A stretch of 64,000 nucleotides of DNA from Microbulbifer halophilus (GCF_026183675.1 NZ_JAPIVK010000005.1:97045-161044); one strand, 5' to 3'. Positions 19,389 through 29,795 are shown, numbered from the stretch's first letter. Numbers and translations: made by a program. The notes: generated from the letters alone by a model not told the origin.

Positions 19389-19459
19389 GTAGGATGGGCA
19401 AAGCGCAGCGTGCCCATCTGTTCGGTGGCGATGGGTACGCTGCGCTTTGCCCATCCTAC
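19389..19459. repeat. REP-like hairpin GTAGGATGGGCAAAGCGCAG between carA and carB
   Basis: The arms at 19389-19418 and 19430-19459 pair almost fully (GTAGGATGGGCAAAGCGCAG...CTGCGCTTTGCCCATCCTAC). No T tract follows, so transcription through carAB probably continues; the hairpin may set the ratio of the two messages. Confidence 0.7.
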
Positions 19460-19514
19460 GCCTGACACAGTTACTCTACCTACCGGCAAGCGACCGGAGC
19501 AAAACGGAAGAAAG

Positions 19515-22500
19515 ATGCCCAAACGCACAGATATCAAAAGCATTCTGATCATAGGCGCGGGCCCGATCGTCATCGGCCAGGCCTGTGAATTCGACTATTC
19601 CGGTGCCCAGGCCTGCAAGGCGCTGCGGGAAGAGGGCTACCGGGTGATCCTGGTGAACTCCAACCCCGCCACCATCATGACCGACCCGGCCATGGCCGAC
19701 GCCACCTATATCGAGCCGGTGGAATGGCGCAATGTGGCCAAGATCGTCGAACAGGAGCGCCCGGACGCGATCCTGCCCACCATGGGCGGTCAGACGGCGC
19801 TGAACTGCGCACTGGACCTGGACAGGCACGGGGTGCTGGAAAAGTTCGGCGTGGAGCTGATCGGCGCGGATAAAGACGCGATCGAGAAGGCCGAGGACCG
19901 CGACCTGTTCGACAAGGCGATGGAAGCCATCGATCTGGAAACCCCGCGCGCCAAGATCGTCCACTCCATGGAGGAGGCAAAAAAGGTACCGGAGGAATTC
20001 GGTTTTCCGGTAATCATCCGCCCCTCTTTCACCATGGGCGGTTCCGGTGGCGGCGTGGCCTACAACTGGCCCGAGTTCGAGGAAATCTGCAAGCGCGGTC
20101 TCGACCTGTCCCCCACCAACGAACTGCTGATCGACGAATCCCTGCTCGGCTGGAAAGAATACGAGATGGAGGTGGTTCGCGATAAGAACGACAACTGCAT
20201 CATCGTCTGTGCCATCGAGAACTTCGACCCCATGGGGGTGCACACCGGCGATTCCATCACCGTGGCGCCGTCGCAGACCCTGACCGACAAGGAATACCAG
20301 ATGATGCGCAACGCCTCCATTGCGGTGTTGCGCGAGATCGGTGTGGAGACCGGCGGCTCCAACGTACAGTTCGGTGTCTGCCCGGACACCGGCCGCATGG
20401 TGATCATCGAGATGAACCCGCGGGTATCCCGCTCCTCGGCGCTGGCCTCCAAGGCCACCGGCTTCCCCATCGCCAAGGTGGCGGCCAAGCTGGCGGTGGG
20501 CTACACGCTGGACGAGCTGCAGAACGAAATCACCGGCGGCGCCACGCCGGCCTCCTTCGAGCCCAGCATCGATTACGTGGTCACCAAGATTCCGCGCTTC
20601 ACCTTCGAGAAGTTCGGCGAGGCGGACGCGCGCCTGACCACGCAGATGAAATCCGTGGGCGAGGTGATGGCCATCGGCCGCACTTTCCAGGAATCCCTGC
20701 AGAAGGCCCTGCGCGGCCTGGAAGTGGGCAGTTACGGCCTGGAAAGCCGCATCGACCCGGGCGAGGAGGGCGCCAAGGAGCGCCTGCGCCGCGAGCTGTC
20801 CGTGCCCGGTGCCGAGCGCATCTGGTATATCGGCGACGCCTTCCGCATGGGCATGAGCGTGCAGGACGTCTACGAACTGTCCGGCATCGACCCCTGGTTC
20901 CTGGTGCAGATCGAGGAGCTGATCCGGATCGAGGAGCCTCTCAAGACGATGCCCACCTCGGCGATAGACGCCGTCGCCATGCGTTTCCTCAAGCGCAAGG
21001 GGTTCTCCGATATTCACCTGTCCGATCTGCTCGGCGTGAGCCAGAAAACCGTGCGCGAATTCCGCCACAAGCTGGGGGTCTTCCCCTCCTACAAGCGGGT
21101 GGATACCTGTGCGGCGGAGTTTGCCACCAGCACCGCCTATATGTACTCCACTTACGACGAGGAGTGCGAATCGAACCCGTCCGACCGGGAAAAGATCATG
21201 GTACTGGGCGGTGGTCCCAACCGTATCGGCCAGGGCATCGAGTTCGATTACTGCTGCGTACACGCGGCGCTGGCGATGCGCGAGGATGGCTACGAGACCA
21301 TCATGGTCAATTGCAACCCGGAGACCGTGTCCACTGACTACGACACTTCCGACCGCCTCTATTTCGAGCCGGTGACCCTGGAAGACGTGCTGGAAATCGT
21401 GCGCAAAGAGAAGCCGGCGGGCGTGATCGTGCAGTTCGGCGGCCAGACGCCCCTGAACCTGGCGCGCTTCCTGGCCGCCGAGGGAGTGCCGATTATCGGC
21501 ACCACCCCGACCCAGATCGACCGCGCCGAGGACCGCGAGCGCTTCCAGCAGATGATTGTGCGCCTGGGCCTCAAACAGCCGGAGAACGCCATAGTGCGCT
21601 CCGTTTCCGAGGCCATCCAGGCCGCCAAGGAAGTGGGCTACCCGCTGGTGGTGCGCCCCTCCTATGTGCTGGGCGGCCGCGCCATGGAGATCGTCTACAA
21701 GGAAGACGAGCTGCTGAACTACATGAAAGAGGCGGTGGAAGTTTCCGAGGATTCGCCGGTGCTGCTGGACCACTTCCTGAACGCGGCGATCGAGGTGGAT
21801 GTGGACGCGGTTTCCGACGGCGAGAATGTGGTGATCGGTGCCATCATGCAGCATATCGAGCAGGCCGGTGTACACTCCGGCGACTCCGCCTGTTCCCTGC
21901 CGCCCTACAGCCTGTCGGCGGACGTGCAGGACCGGATGCGCGAGCAGATAAAAGCCATGGCCCGCGAACTGGGCGTGGTGGGCCTGATGAACACCCAGCT
22001 GGCCTACCAGGATGGCGAGATCTACGTGATCGAGGTGAACCCGCGCGCTTCCCGCACCGTGCCCTTCGTCTCCAAGTGCATCGGCACCTCCCTGGCCAAG
22101 GTGGCCGCGCGGGTACAGGCCGGCATCAGCCTGAAAGAGCAGGGCTTTACCGAGGAAATCGTGCCGGATTACTTCTCCGTGAAGGAATCGGTGTTCCCGT
22201 TCAACAAGTTCCCGAAAGTCGACCCGATCCTCGGCCCGGAGATGAAGTCCACCGGCGAGGTGATGGGCGTGGGCGCGACCTTTGCCGAGGCCTTCGACAA
22301 GGGCCTGCTGGCCGCCGGCGACAGGCTGCCGGAGTCCGGCAAGGTGTTCATCTCGGTGCGGGATTCCGACAAGCCCGAGGTGGTGAGTGTGGCGCGGGAC
22401 CTGGTCGGTCTCGGTTTCGAGCTGGTGGCCACCCGCGGCACCGCCAAAGCCTTGCAAGATGCCGATATTCCCGTTACAACCGTCAACAAGATGAGCGAGG

Positions 22501-22745
22501 GCCGCCCGCATATCGTCGATATGATCAAGAACGACGAGATCGCACTGGTGGTGAACACCACCGAGGGGCGCCAGGCCATCCGCGATTCCGCCGGTATCCG
22601 CCGCAGTGCGGAGAATCACCAGGTGTGCTACACCACCACGCTGGCCGCAGCCGAGGCCATGGCCTTGGCGATGCAGTTGGGCGAGCCGCTGAAAGTGCGC
22701 CGCCTGCAGGATCTGCACCAGCAGGTGGTCAAGCTGCCGGAATAG
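19515..22745 (+). CDS. carB: Carbamoyl-phosphate synthase large subunit
   Basis: The ATG at 19515 gives [20 protein letters not shown] and 1076 aa, normal length. Two homologous ATP-grasp halves are evident: the first with [37 protein letters not shown] and [20 protein letters not shown]; the second, from about residue 555, with [36 protein letters not shown] and [18 protein letters not shown]-terminal MGS-like allosteric domain (from about residue 935; [13 protein letters not shown]) binds effectors. It makes carbamoyl phosphate from bicarbonate, ATP and ammonia channelled from CarA. greA follows after 122 bp, the usual order. Confidence 0.98.
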   Translation: MPKRTDIKSILIIGAGPIVIGQACEFDYSGAQACKALREEGYRVILVNSNPATIMTDPAMADATYIEPVEWRNVAKIVEQERPDAILPTMGGQTALNCALDLDRHGVLEKFGVELIGADKDAIEKAEDRDLFDKAMEAIDLETPRAKIVHSMEEAKKVPEEFGFPVIIRPSFTMGGSGGGVAYNWPEFEEICKRGLDLSPTNELLIDESLLGWKEYEMEVVRDKNDNCIIVCAIENFDPMGVHTGDSITVAPSQTLTDKEYQMMRNASIAVLREIGVETGGSNVQFGVCPDTGRMVIIEMNPRVSRSSALASKATGFPIAKVAAKLAVGYTLDELQNEITGGATPASFEPSIDYVVTKIPRFTFEKFGEADARLTTQMKSVGEVMAIGRTFQESLQKALRGLEVGSYGLESRIDPGEEGAKERLRRELSVPGAERIWYIGDAFRMGMSVQDVYELSGIDPWFLVQIEELIRIEEPLKTMPTSAIDAVAMRFLKRKGFSDIHLSDLLGVSQKTVREFRHKLGVFPSYKRVDTCAAEFATSTAYMYSTYDEECESNPSDREKIMVLGGGPNRIGQGIEFDYCCVHAALAMREDGYETIMVNCNPETVSTDYDTSDRLYFEPVTLEDVLEIVRKEKPAGVIVQFGGQTPLNLARFLAAEGVPIIGTTPTQIDRAEDRERFQQMIVRLGLKQPENAIVRSVSEAIQAAKEVGYPLVVRPSYVLGGRAMEIVYKEDELLNYMKEAVEVSEDSPVLLDHFLNAAIEVDVDAVSDGENVVIGAIMQHIEQAGVHSGDSACSLPPYSLSADVQDRMREQIKAMARELGVVGLMNTQLAYQDGEIYVIEVNPRASRTVPFVSKCIGTSLAKVAARVQAGISLKEQGFTEEIVPDYFSVKESVFPFNKFPKVDPILGPEMKSTGEVMGVGATFAEAFDKGLLAAGDRLPESGKVFISVRDSDKPEVVSVARDLVGLGFELVATRGTAKALQDADIPVTTVNKMSEGRPHIVDMIKNDEIALVVNTTEGRQAIRDSAGIRRSAENHQVCYTTTLAAAEAMALAMQLGEPLKVRRLQDLHQQVVKLPE

Positions 22746-22867
22746 CGCCGGCGCGCATGCGAGGCCCGGGAGCGGGTCCCCGCATCCATATCGAATTGTG
22801 AATACCGACCGGGCTGCGCCGACTGGCGAGGCCGGGTTTGCTAATGAATAAATCTGGAGGTCCCACA

Positions 22868-23344
22868 TTGAACCGGGTACCAATGACCGTTGAAGGCGCC
22901 GACTCCCTGCGCGCCGAACTGGAGAACCTGAAAAAGGTAGAGCGGCCGGCGGTGGTACAGGCCATCGCCGAGGCGCGCGAGCACGGCGACCTGAAAGAGA
23001 ACGCCGAGTACCACGCCGCGCGCGAAAAGCAGGGTTTTATCGAGGGCCGCATCCAGGATATCGAGGGCAAGCTGTCCCACGCGCAGATCATCGATGTGAA
23101 AGCCATCGAGCCCAGCGAGAAAGTGATCTTCGGCACTACCGTCACCATCATCCATATGGACAACGACGAGGAAGTGACCTACAAGATCGTCGGCGACGAC
23201 GAGGCCGATGTGAAAGATCGCAAGATCTCCGTCAACTCGCCCATCGCCCGTGCCCTGATCGGCAAGGAAGTGGGGGACGTGGTGGAAGTGCACACGCCTT
23301 CCGGCGCGGTGGAATACGAGATCGACTCCGTAGAGCATATCTGA
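22868..23344 (+). CDS. greA: Transcription elongation factor GreA
   Basis: The TTG at 22868 is chosen because TGGAGG lies 7 nt upstream and the product (M)[19 protein letters not shown] aligns with normal GreA starts (158 aa). The N-terminal coiled coil carries the catalytic acidic tip in [20 protein letters not shown]. The C-terminal FKBP-like domain has VIFGTTVTI and [11 protein letters not shown]...YEIDSVEHI. GreA enters the RNA polymerase secondary channel and stimulates cleavage of backtracked RNA. It is the last gene of the dapB-carAB-greA region and is followed by a strong terminator. Confidence 0.96.
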   Translation: MNRVPMTVEGADSLRAELENLKKVERPAVVQAIAEAREHGDLKENAEYHAAREKQGFIEGRIQDIEGKLSHAQIIDVKAIEPSEKVIFGTTVTIIHMDNDEEVTYKIVGDDEADVKDRKISVNSPIARALIGKEVGDVVEVHTPSGAVEYEIDSVEHI

Positions 23345-23367
23345 TCCCGCATTCCTTTTCCGCGGGC

Positions 23368-23406
23368 AAACGAAGAAGGGCGGCCTCTGGCCGCCCTTCT
23401 TCGTTT
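23368..23406 (+). terminator. Intrinsic terminator after greA
   Basis: AACGAAGAAGGGCGGCC and GGCCGCCCTTCTTCGTT form a long perfect stem with a small TCT loop. It has A-rich and T-rich feet on both sides, so it could work in both directions. Confidence 0.8.
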
Positions 23407-23567
23407 GCGCCACAGCCTGCGGGTCCCGAGCTGTCCCATTGGGGAGCCCATGCCTATCTCGCTCGATGGTGCAACATGCGGCAATGCAAAATGTGAACTG
23501 GAAGGCGATTGCGCTGCCTACTACTGATAGGATGGGTAAAAACCAATAAATTCGAGGAGGCAACACC

Positions 23568-24977
23568 GTGACCGGACTTCTGGATAGCCTGCCGCTCTGG
23601 CTGTGGTTTGTGCTGGCGCTGGTGGCCCTGTTTGTCGCACGCAGACCGGTGCATCAGGGCATCTTCTCCCTGGCGCGTTTTTTTCACCAGTCCCTGCGAC
23701 TGGGCGCCAGTGCGGTGTCCGCGGCGGAGCTGCGCCTGCAGGAGCGCAATCGCGAGGTGTTGCTGGCGGTGGGGCGCGAGGCGGCCGAACGGCACGTGGA
23801 GCGCGAGTTCGACCGTATCGAAAGCACCATGAAGAAAGAATTGGCGCAATATCCCACATTGCATCGCCACCTGTGCGAGCAGCTCACCGCCATCGACGAG
23901 GACTATGTGCGCAGCGCCGAGGTACCGCCGGAGCCCACCAACTGGGCCAAGGCGATCAAGGCGGTAGCGGATATCCCGGCCAAGCAGGACCCGGTGGTGG
24001 GCGATGTGCTGGAGACGATCCACAACTCGATGCGCAAGGCGGAATCCAAGGCGCTGGAGGTCTACCGGGAATCGGCGCGGGAGCGCCACCAGCTGCTGAA
24101 ACGCATGATGCCCCACTGGCGCTCCATGCTGACCACGCTGGGGCGCGTCAACAAGAGTGTCGACTCGGTGATCCGCCGCGCCGGGGCCATCGACGGCCAT
24201 ATGGAGCGCTACGAGGAAATCCAGGCCGGCAGCGAGCGCGCCCGGCGCATGCTCTCCTCCTCTTCCCTGAGTCAGTTCTTTATTTCCGCGTTTGTGCTGA
24301 CGATCGCCGTCGGCGGCGCGCTGATCAATTTTCATTTAATCGCCCGGCCCATGACCGAGATGGTGGGCGGCACCAGCTATATCGGCAGCTTCAAGATCGC
24401 CGATATCTCGGCACTGGTGATCATCCTGGTGGAGATCACGATGGGGCTCTTCGCAATGGAGTGCCTGCGCATCACGCGGCTCTTTCCGGTGATCGGCTCG
24501 CTGAGCGATAAACTGCGCACGCGCATGATGTGGGCCGCGTTTGTGCTGCTGTTTTTCCTCGCCACGGTGGAGGCGGGACTCGCCTTCATGCGCGAAATAC
24601 TGATGCAGGAAGACCTGGCGGTCAGCGCGCAACTGCGCGGCGACGAGGTGGCGGCGACCAGCGGTGGTGTCTACTGGATCACCACCGCGGCGCAGATGGG
24701 GATGGGCTTTATCCTGCCGTTTGCACTGACTTTCGTCGCCATTCCGCTGGAGAATTTTATCGCCTCGGCGCGCACCGTGATCGGCGTGGTCACCGCCTTC
24801 CTGTTGCGTATCCTGTCGGTGACCCTGCGCCTCGCCGGTACCGCGGCGCTGCGCGCCGGCACCATGCTGGTGCGGCTCTACGATATCGTCATCTTCTTTC
24901 CCCTGTGGCTGGAAAACAAAGTGCTCGACTGGCGCGCCCGTACCGGCGGGTCGAAAAGTGTGGAGAAAGCCTCATGA
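23568..24977 (+). CDS. Unrecognised multi-spanning membrane protein (469 aa)
   Basis: I do not recognise this family. One TM helix at residues 8-25 is followed by about 210 charged, helix-rich residues with coiled-coil character (AAELRLQERNREVLLAVGRE, REFDRIESTMKKELAQ, SMRKAESKALEVYRESARER). About five further hydrophobic segments occupy roughly residues 230-425 (for example SQFFISAFVLTIAVGGALI and MWAAFVLLFFLATVEAGLAF), then a short basic tail. The upstream AGGAGG Shine-Dalgarno (23555-23560) is strong. Its stop overlaps the ATG of a lipoprotein with a von Willebrand A-like start, so the two are translationally coupled and probably act together at the inner membrane/periplasm. Confidence 0.85.
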   Translation: MTGLLDSLPLWLWFVLALVALFVARRPVHQGIFSLARFFHQSLRLGASAVSAAELRLQERNREVLLAVGREAAERHVEREFDRIESTMKKELAQYPTLHRHLCEQLTAIDEDYVRSAEVPPEPTNWAKAIKAVADIPAKQDPVVGDVLETIHNSMRKAESKALEVYRESARERHQLLKRMMPHWRSMLTTLGRVNKSVDSVIRRAGAIDGHMERYEEIQAGSERARRMLSSSSLSQFFISAFVLTIAVGGALINFHLIARPMTEMVGGTSYIGSFKIADISALVIILVEITMGLFAMECLRITRLFPVIGSLSDKLRTRMMWAAFVLLFFLATVEAGLAFMREILMQEDLAVSAQLRGDEVAATSGGVYWITTAAQMGMGFILPFALTFVAIPLENFIASARTVIGVVTAFLLRILSVTLRLAGTAALRAGTMLVRLYDIVIFFPLWLENKVLDWRARTGGSKSVEKAS

Positions 24978-25624
24978 AAATTGTATTCCCGAGTATGGCG
25001 GTGCTCGCCTGCAGCCTGTTGCTGAATGCCTGTGGTGAGCCGGTGGCGCGCAACCAGGGCGTCTATATGCTGATCGACACTTCCGGTACCTACACCCGGG
25101 AGCTGGACAAGGCGCAGCAGGTGATCAACTTCACCCTGGCGAAACTGAACCCGGGCGATACCTTCGCCGTGGCCAGCATCAATACCGGCAGCTTCAGCGA
25201 GAAGAACATCCAGGCCAAGGTCACCTTCGACGATCGCCCCAGCGTGACCAACAAGCAGAAGCGGGCCTTCCAGGAGTCCATCCAGCAGTTTGTGGAGGAA
25301 ACGGAAGCGGCCGCCTATACCGATATTACCGGCGGCCTGCTGCAGGCGGTGGAATACCTCAACGAAAAACGGCCAGGCACCAAGACCATCCTGATCTTTT
25401 CCGACCTGAAGGAGGAGATCAAGGAGGGTTACAACCGCGACGTGCCGCTGGCCCTGGACGGCTTCAACCTGGTGGCACTGAACGTGACCAAGCTGCGCAG
25501 CGACAATATCGATCCCACCGAATACCTGGGGCGGCTGGAGGACTGGCAGGGCCGGGTGGAGCAAAGCGGCGGCAGTTGGCGGGTCATCAACGACCTGGAA
25601 CGGCTGGAAAAAATCCTACCGTAG
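24974..25624 (+). CDS. VWA-like lipoprotein (216 aa), partner of the upstream membrane protein
   Basis: The ATG at 24974 overlaps the previous stop (ATGA). A signal peptide ends in the lipobox LLLNAC (Cys near residue 18). Right after it, GVYMLIDTSGTYTRELDKAQ resembles beta-strand 1 and the MIDAS D-x-S-x-S motif of von Willebrand A domains, with Thr in place of the second Ser. TDITGGLLQAVEYL and TKTILIFSDLKEEIKEGYN fit the following helix, MIDAS Thr and strand 4. It should be membrane anchored and could bind a metal-dependent protein ligand. The function is unknown. The stop codon lies inside a REP-like repeat. Confidence 0.8.
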   Translation: MKIVFPSMAVLACSLLLNACGEPVARNQGVYMLIDTSGTYTRELDKAQQVINFTLAKLNPGDTFAVASINTGSFSEKNIQAKVTFDDRPSVTNKQKRAFQESIQQFVEETEAAAYTDITGGLLQAVEYLNEKRPGTKTILIFSDLKEEIKEGYNRDVPLALDGFNLVALNVTKLRSDNIDPTEYLGRLEDWQGRVEQSGGSWRVINDLERLEKILP

Positions 25625-25693
25625 GGTGCGCCGTTTGCACCATGATTGTTGGGTGGATACCGCAACCGGGCCGGTGCGCACGGCGCACCCTAC
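25621..25693. repeat. REP-like GTAGGGTGCGCCG hairpin, copy 1
   Basis: GTAGGGTGCGCCG (25621-25633) and CGGCGCACCCTAC (25681-25693) form an inverted pair with further pairing inward (TTTGCACC/GGTGCGCA). The lipoprotein stop codon TAG is part of the left arm. Related copies: 37255-37323 (both arms), 42302-42322 and about 30064-30075 (half copies). Confidence 0.75.
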
Positions 25694-25716
25694 CTGTTTA
25701 TTGAACAAGGCTTCAG

Positions 25717-26586
25717 ATGCTCTGGCTGGCACTTTTCGCAATCGTCGTTTTCCTACTCTGGTGCTACGCCACCGCGCGTCCCGCACCGCTGACCTCGCTC
25801 TCCCTGTCCCACAGACAGAGCCCGCTGGTCATCTCCCACGGCGATGAGGCCGGCAATGGCCTCTACCCCGGCAATACACTGCTCTATCTGCAAAAAATGG
25901 TGGAGTTGGGGGTAGATGCCATGGAGATGGACCTGAATCTCACCGCCGACGGTCATCTCGTGCTGATGCACGACAACACCGTCGATCGCACCAGCGACCG
26001 CAGCGGCGCCATTATCGGGATGACGCTCGACGAGTTGCGTTCGCTGAATGTGGCCCACCATTGGCGCGGCGACGGCGGGAATTATCCCTATCGCGACAGG
26101 CCGCTGCGCATCGCCACCATCGATGAGGTCTTCGCCGCACTGCCGCAGACGCCCATGATCATCGAACTGAAAAACGACGATCCCTTCGCAGCCCGGGTAC
26201 TCAGCAGTGCGATAGCCGAGGCCGGTTGTGAGGCGCGCGTGATCGTATCGTCTTTCCACCGCGGCGTGATCCGCGAGTTCCGCCGCCTGTCGCCGTGGGT
26301 GGCCACCGGGGCCAGCATGCCCGAGGCGCTGCTGTTCTTCCTGGCCCAGTGGTTTTTCGCCGAGCGGCTGCTGAGCCCCGCCTACCAGACAATGCAGCTG
26401 CCGATGCACTACTACGGCATCCCGGTTTTCTCGCCGCGCTTTGTGCGCGCGGCGCGCAACTGCGGGCTGCATATCTCGGTGTGGACCGTGGACCGGGAAG
26501 CGGACATGCGCGACTATATCGACCTGGAACTGGACGGTATCGTCACCAACCGGCCGGACAGGCTGCTGTCGCTGCTGGAAGAATAG
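25717..26586 (+). CDS. Glycerophosphodiester phosphodiesterase family protein
   Basis: This 289-aa protein has an N-terminal TM helix (residues 2-20), so it is probably anchored with a periplasmic domain. GDPD motifs: VISHG (His41 as first catalytic His), AMEMDLNLTADGHLVLMHDN (Glu70 and Asp72 as metal ligands, His85 as second catalytic His), IIELKNDDP (third acidic ligand) and VWTVDREADMRDYI. The usual HRG and PENT boxes read HGD and PGNT, so the Arg and Glu normally conserved there are absent. It should hydrolyse glycerophosphodiesters, but substrate preference may differ. It lies alone between a lipoprotein and a convergent RND gene. Confidence 0.85.
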   Translation: MLWLALFAIVVFLLWCYATARPAPLTSLSLSHRQSPLVISHGDEAGNGLYPGNTLLYLQKMVELGVDAMEMDLNLTADGHLVLMHDNTVDRTSDRSGAIIGMTLDELRSLNVAHHWRGDGGNYPYRDRPLRIATIDEVFAALPQTPMIIELKNDDPFAARVLSSAIAEAGCEARVIVSSFHRGVIREFRRLSPWVATGASMPEALLFFLAQWFFAERLLSPAYQTMQLPMHYYGIPVFSPRFVRAARNCGLHISVWTVDREADMRDYIDLELDGIVTNRPDRLLSLLEE

Positions 26587-26599
26587 CGGCACTGAAACC

Positions 26600-26691
26600 G
26601 TAGGGGCGAACCTTGTGTTCGCCCTGTTTGAGACCGGCACTGCAGGTTTTCCGGGGCATTCCGCCCGGGCGAACACAAGGTTCGCCCCTAC
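26600..26691. repeat. Inverted repeat GTAGGGGCGAACCTTGTGTT between convergent genes
   Basis: Perfect 25-bp arms lie at 26600-26624 and 26667-26691. The right arm contains the stop codon of the RND pump gene (26688-26690). A related half copy lies at 52227-52257 in the narK leader. It may serve as a shared 3' end structure for the two convergent transcripts. Confidence 0.75.
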
Positions 26692-29600
26692 ATTTCCCCG
26701 ACAAGCTCCCCCTGTCGAATCGGTTTGTGTTCGGTTTCTTCGCCACTCTCCTCCCGGACCCGGAACCAGGCCGCGTAGAGTGCCGGCAGGAACAGCAATG
26801 TCAGTGCCGTGGCCACAATCAACCCACCCATGATCGCCACCGCCATGGGGCCGAAGAAGTCGCTGCGCGACAGCGGGATCATTGCCAGCACCGCGGTTAG
26901 CCCCGTCAGCACAATCGGCCGAAAGCGACGCACGGTGGATTCGACAATCGCCTCCCAGGGCGCCAGCCCCTGTTTGATGTCCTGCTGAATCTGGTCCACC
27001 AGAATCACCGAGTTGCGCATGATCATGCCCGCCAGCGCGATGGTGCCGAGCATGGCGACAAAGCCGAACGGCTGGCGGAAAAACAGCAGGAACAGGGTCA
27101 CGCCGACAATTCCCAGCGGTGCGGTGAGAAACACCATGGTGGACAGGGAAAAGCTGCGCAGCTGCAGCATCAGCAGTGTGATCACCACCAGTACGAACAG
27201 CGGCATACCGGCGTTCACCGATTCCTGGCCGCGCGCCGATTCCTCCACCGCACCGCCGATTTCCAGCAGGTAGCCCGGCGGCAGTACCTCGCGCAGTTCG
27301 CCCAGCCGCGGCCAGACTTCGTTGACCACCGTGGCCGGTTGCTGTTCGCCGTAGATATCCGCGCGCACGGTCACCGTCGGCAGCCGGTCCCGGTGCCAGA
27401 TCACCCCCTCCTCGAAGCCGTATTCCAGAGTCGCTATCTGGTTCAGCGGCACGCTGCGGCCGCTCTCCGTCTGCACCGCCAGGTTGTCCAGCCGCCCGAG
27501 TGCGCTGCGCTCGCTGTCGTCGCCGCGCACCTTTACGTCGATCAGTTCGTTGTCCTCCCGGTACTGGCTGACGGCGATACCGGACAGGGAGCTCTGCAGG
27601 GCGCGCGACAGATCGGCGCTGGTTACGCCCAGGGCGCGGGCACGCGCCTGGTCGATATTCAGTTGTACCGCCTTGCTGGGCTCCTGCCAGTCCAGGTGTA
27701 CATTGTTCACCGCCGGGTTTTCCCGCACCTTGTCCGCCACTTCGCGGGCGATTTTTCGCACTTCGGGAATATGTTCGCCGGAGACGCGGAACTGCACCGG
27801 GTAGCCCACCGGCGGGCCGTTTTCCAGCCGCGAGATACGCGAGCGCACCGTGGGAAATTCCTCGCGCATTGTCGAGATCAGCCAGCTTCGCACTCGCTCG
27901 CGCTCCTCGATCGAGCGGGTCAGCACCACAAACTGGGCGAAGCTGGCCGCCGGTAATTGCTGGTCCAGCGGCAGGTAGAAACGCGGTGAGCCGGTGCCCA
28001 CATAGGCCACGTAGTTTTCCACCAGCTCGTTGCCGGCCAGCATTTTTTCCAGCCGCGCGGCCTGCTGTTCGGTGGCCTCCAGCGATGCGCCCTCGGCCAG
28101 TTTCAGGTCCACCATCAGTTCGAGGCGTGCGGAAGAGGGGAAGAACTGCTGCGGTACAAAGCGGAACAGTGCCAGCGAGCCGACGAAGACCAGCAGTGTC
28201 AGCGCGATCACTGTTTTACGGTAGCGCAGACACCAGTGCACCAGCCGGCGGAAGCGCCGGTAAAAGGGCTTTTGGTAGGGATCCTGCACCGTGCCGCTGC
28301 TGTCGCGCCGGGTGAGATCGGGCAGCAACCGGTCGCCCAGGTAGGGGACGAATACCACCGCCGCTACCCAGGAGGCCAGCAGTGACAGGGTCACCACCTG
28401 GAAAATCGAACGGGTATATTCCCCGGTGCCGGACTGGGCGGTGGCGATGGGCAGAAAGCCGGCGGCAGTGATCAGGGTACCGGTGAGCATCGGAAAGGCG
28501 GTGCTGTTCCAGGCCGCGCCCGCGGCCTTGAGACGGCTGAAACCCTGTTCCATCTTTATCGCCATCATCTCCACGGCGATGATGGCGTCGTCCACCATCA
28601 GCCCCAGGGCCAGTACCAGTGCGCCCAGGGAAATCTTGTGCAGGCCGATATCGAAGTAGTGCATCAGGGCGAAGGTCATCGCCAGCACCAGCGGTATCGA
28701 CAGGGCCACCACCAGGCCGGTGCGCATGCCCAGCGAGAAAAAGCTCACCAGCATCACGATCGCCAGCGCCTCCGCCAGCACCTTGACGAATTCGCCCACG
28801 CTGCGTTTGACCGCCGCCGGCTGGTCGGAGACCTTACTCAGTTCCAGCCCCAGCGGCAGGTCCTGTTGCAGCCGGGTGAATGCCGCGTCCAGGTTTTCAC
28901 CCAGCTCGAGAATATCGCCGCCGGCTTTCATGGAGACGGCGATACCGATGGCGTCGTCGCCCATGAAACGCATGCGCGGTTGCGGCGGGTCGCTGAAGCC
29001 GCGGTGTACCTCGGCAATGTCGCCGAGTTGCTGGGTGCGGCCGCCGACGCTGATGGGGAAGCGGCGAATCTCGTCCACGGTGCGGAACTGGCCGCTGACT
29101 CGGATGCGTACCCGGTCGCTGCCGGTTTCCACGAAGCCGGCGTTGGCCACGGCATTCTGCGATTGCAGAGCGCCCTGTACCGCGGACATGGGAATGCCCA
29201 GGGATGCGAGCTTGGTGTTGGAGAGTTCCACCCAGATTCTTTCGTCCTGCAGGCCGATCAGCTGTACCTTGCCCACATCCTCGACCCGCTGCAGTGCCAG
29301 TTTCAGGCGGTCGGCGTAGTCCTTTTTCAGGGCGTAGTCGAAATCCTTGCCGGTGAGCGCATAGATATTGCCGTAGGTGGTGCCGAATTCGTCGTTGAAG
29401 AAGGGCCCCTGGATATCCGGTGGCAGTGTGTGGCGGATATCGCCGACTTTCTTGCGCACCTGGTACCAGAGATCCGGAATTTCGCTCGAGCGCATATCGT
29501 CGCGGGCCATAAACAGGACCTGGGACTGGCCGGGGCGGGAGAAGGAAGTGATGCGGTCGTAGTCGCCGGTCTCCATCAGTTTCTTTTCCACCCGCTCGGT

Positions 29601-29795
29601 AATCTGGCGGGAGACCTCCGCGGCGCTGGCACCGGGCCAGAGGGTGTTGACCACCATCACCTTGAAGGTAAAAGGTGGATCCTCGGACTGGCCCAGTTGG
29701 GTATAGGAATAGATACCCATCAGCCCCAGCAGGATCAGGGCGTAGAGCACCAGCGGGCGGTTTTTCAGCGCCCATTCGGAGAGGTTGAAGCCCAT
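26688..29795 (-). CDS. RND efflux pump inner-membrane subunit (AcrB/MexF-like superfamily)
   Basis: This 1035-aa protein starts MGFNLSEWALKNRPLVLYAL and has the RND layout: TM1, large periplasmic loop, TM2-7, second loop, TM8-12. The TM4 proton-relay block ALVLALGLMVDDAIIAVEMM carries the Asp pair. Loop motifs such as TLWPGASAAEVSRQITERVE and LQDERIWVELSNTKLASLGI are typical of the pseudomonad TriC/VexF-like branch. It should export hydrophobic drugs or metabolites using the proton gradient, with the adaptor encoded at 30089-31225 and an outer-membrane channel from elsewhere. A 293-bp gap with a palindromic element separates it from the adaptor gene. Substrates are unknown. Confidence 0.93.
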   Translation of the reverse strand: MGFNLSEWALKNRPLVLYALILLGLMGIYSYTQLGQSEDPPFTFKVMVVNTLWPGASAAEVSRQITERVEKKLMETGDYDRITSFSRPGQSQVLFMARDDMRSSEIPDLWYQVRKKVGDIRHTLPPDIQGPFFNDEFGTTYGNIYALTGKDFDYALKKDYADRLKLALQRVEDVGKVQLIGLQDERIWVELSNTKLASLGIPMSAVQGALQSQNAVANAGFVETGSDRVRIRVSGQFRTVDEIRRFPISVGGRTQQLGDIAEVHRGFSDPPQPRMRFMGDDAIGIAVSMKAGGDILELGENLDAAFTRLQQDLPLGLELSKVSDQPAAVKRSVGEFVKVLAEALAIVMLVSFFSLGMRTGLVVALSIPLVLAMTFALMHYFDIGLHKISLGALVLALGLMVDDAIIAVEMMAIKMEQGFSRLKAAGAAWNSTAFPMLTGTLITAAGFLPIATAQSGTGEYTRSIFQVVTLSLLASWVAAVVFVPYLGDRLLPDLTRRDSSGTVQDPYQKPFYRRFRRLVHWCLRYRKTVIALTLLVFVGSLALFRFVPQQFFPSSARLELMVDLKLAEGASLEATEQQAARLEKMLAGNELVENYVAYVGTGSPRFYLPLDQQLPAASFAQFVVLTRSIEERERVRSWLISTMREEFPTVRSRISRLENGPPVGYPVQFRVSGEHIPEVRKIAREVADKVRENPAVNNVHLDWQEPSKAVQLNIDQARARALGVTSADLSRALQSSLSGIAVSQYREDNELIDVKVRGDDSERSALGRLDNLAVQTESGRSVPLNQIATLEYGFEEGVIWHRDRLPTVTVRADIYGEQQPATVVNEVWPRLGELREVLPPGYLLEIGGAVEESARGQESVNAGMPLFVLVVITLLMLQLRSFSLSTMVFLTAPLGIVGVTLFLLFFRQPFGFVAMLGTIALAGMIMRNSVILVDQIQQDIKQGLAPWEAIVESTVRRFRPIVLTGLTAVLAMIPLSRSDFFGPMAVAIMGGLIVATALTLLFLPALYAAWFRVREESGEETEHKPIRQGELVGEM

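Noticed and set aside
19389..19459. Hairpin between carA and carB as a terminator
   Set aside because: There is no T tract on either side and carA/carB must be co-produced; it belongs to the REP-like hairpins.
19476..22883. An 1135-codon open frame on the minus strand
   Set aside because: It is antisense to carB over its whole length and has no recognisable domain; its His/Leu/Gly/Val-rich composition is that of a shadow frame.
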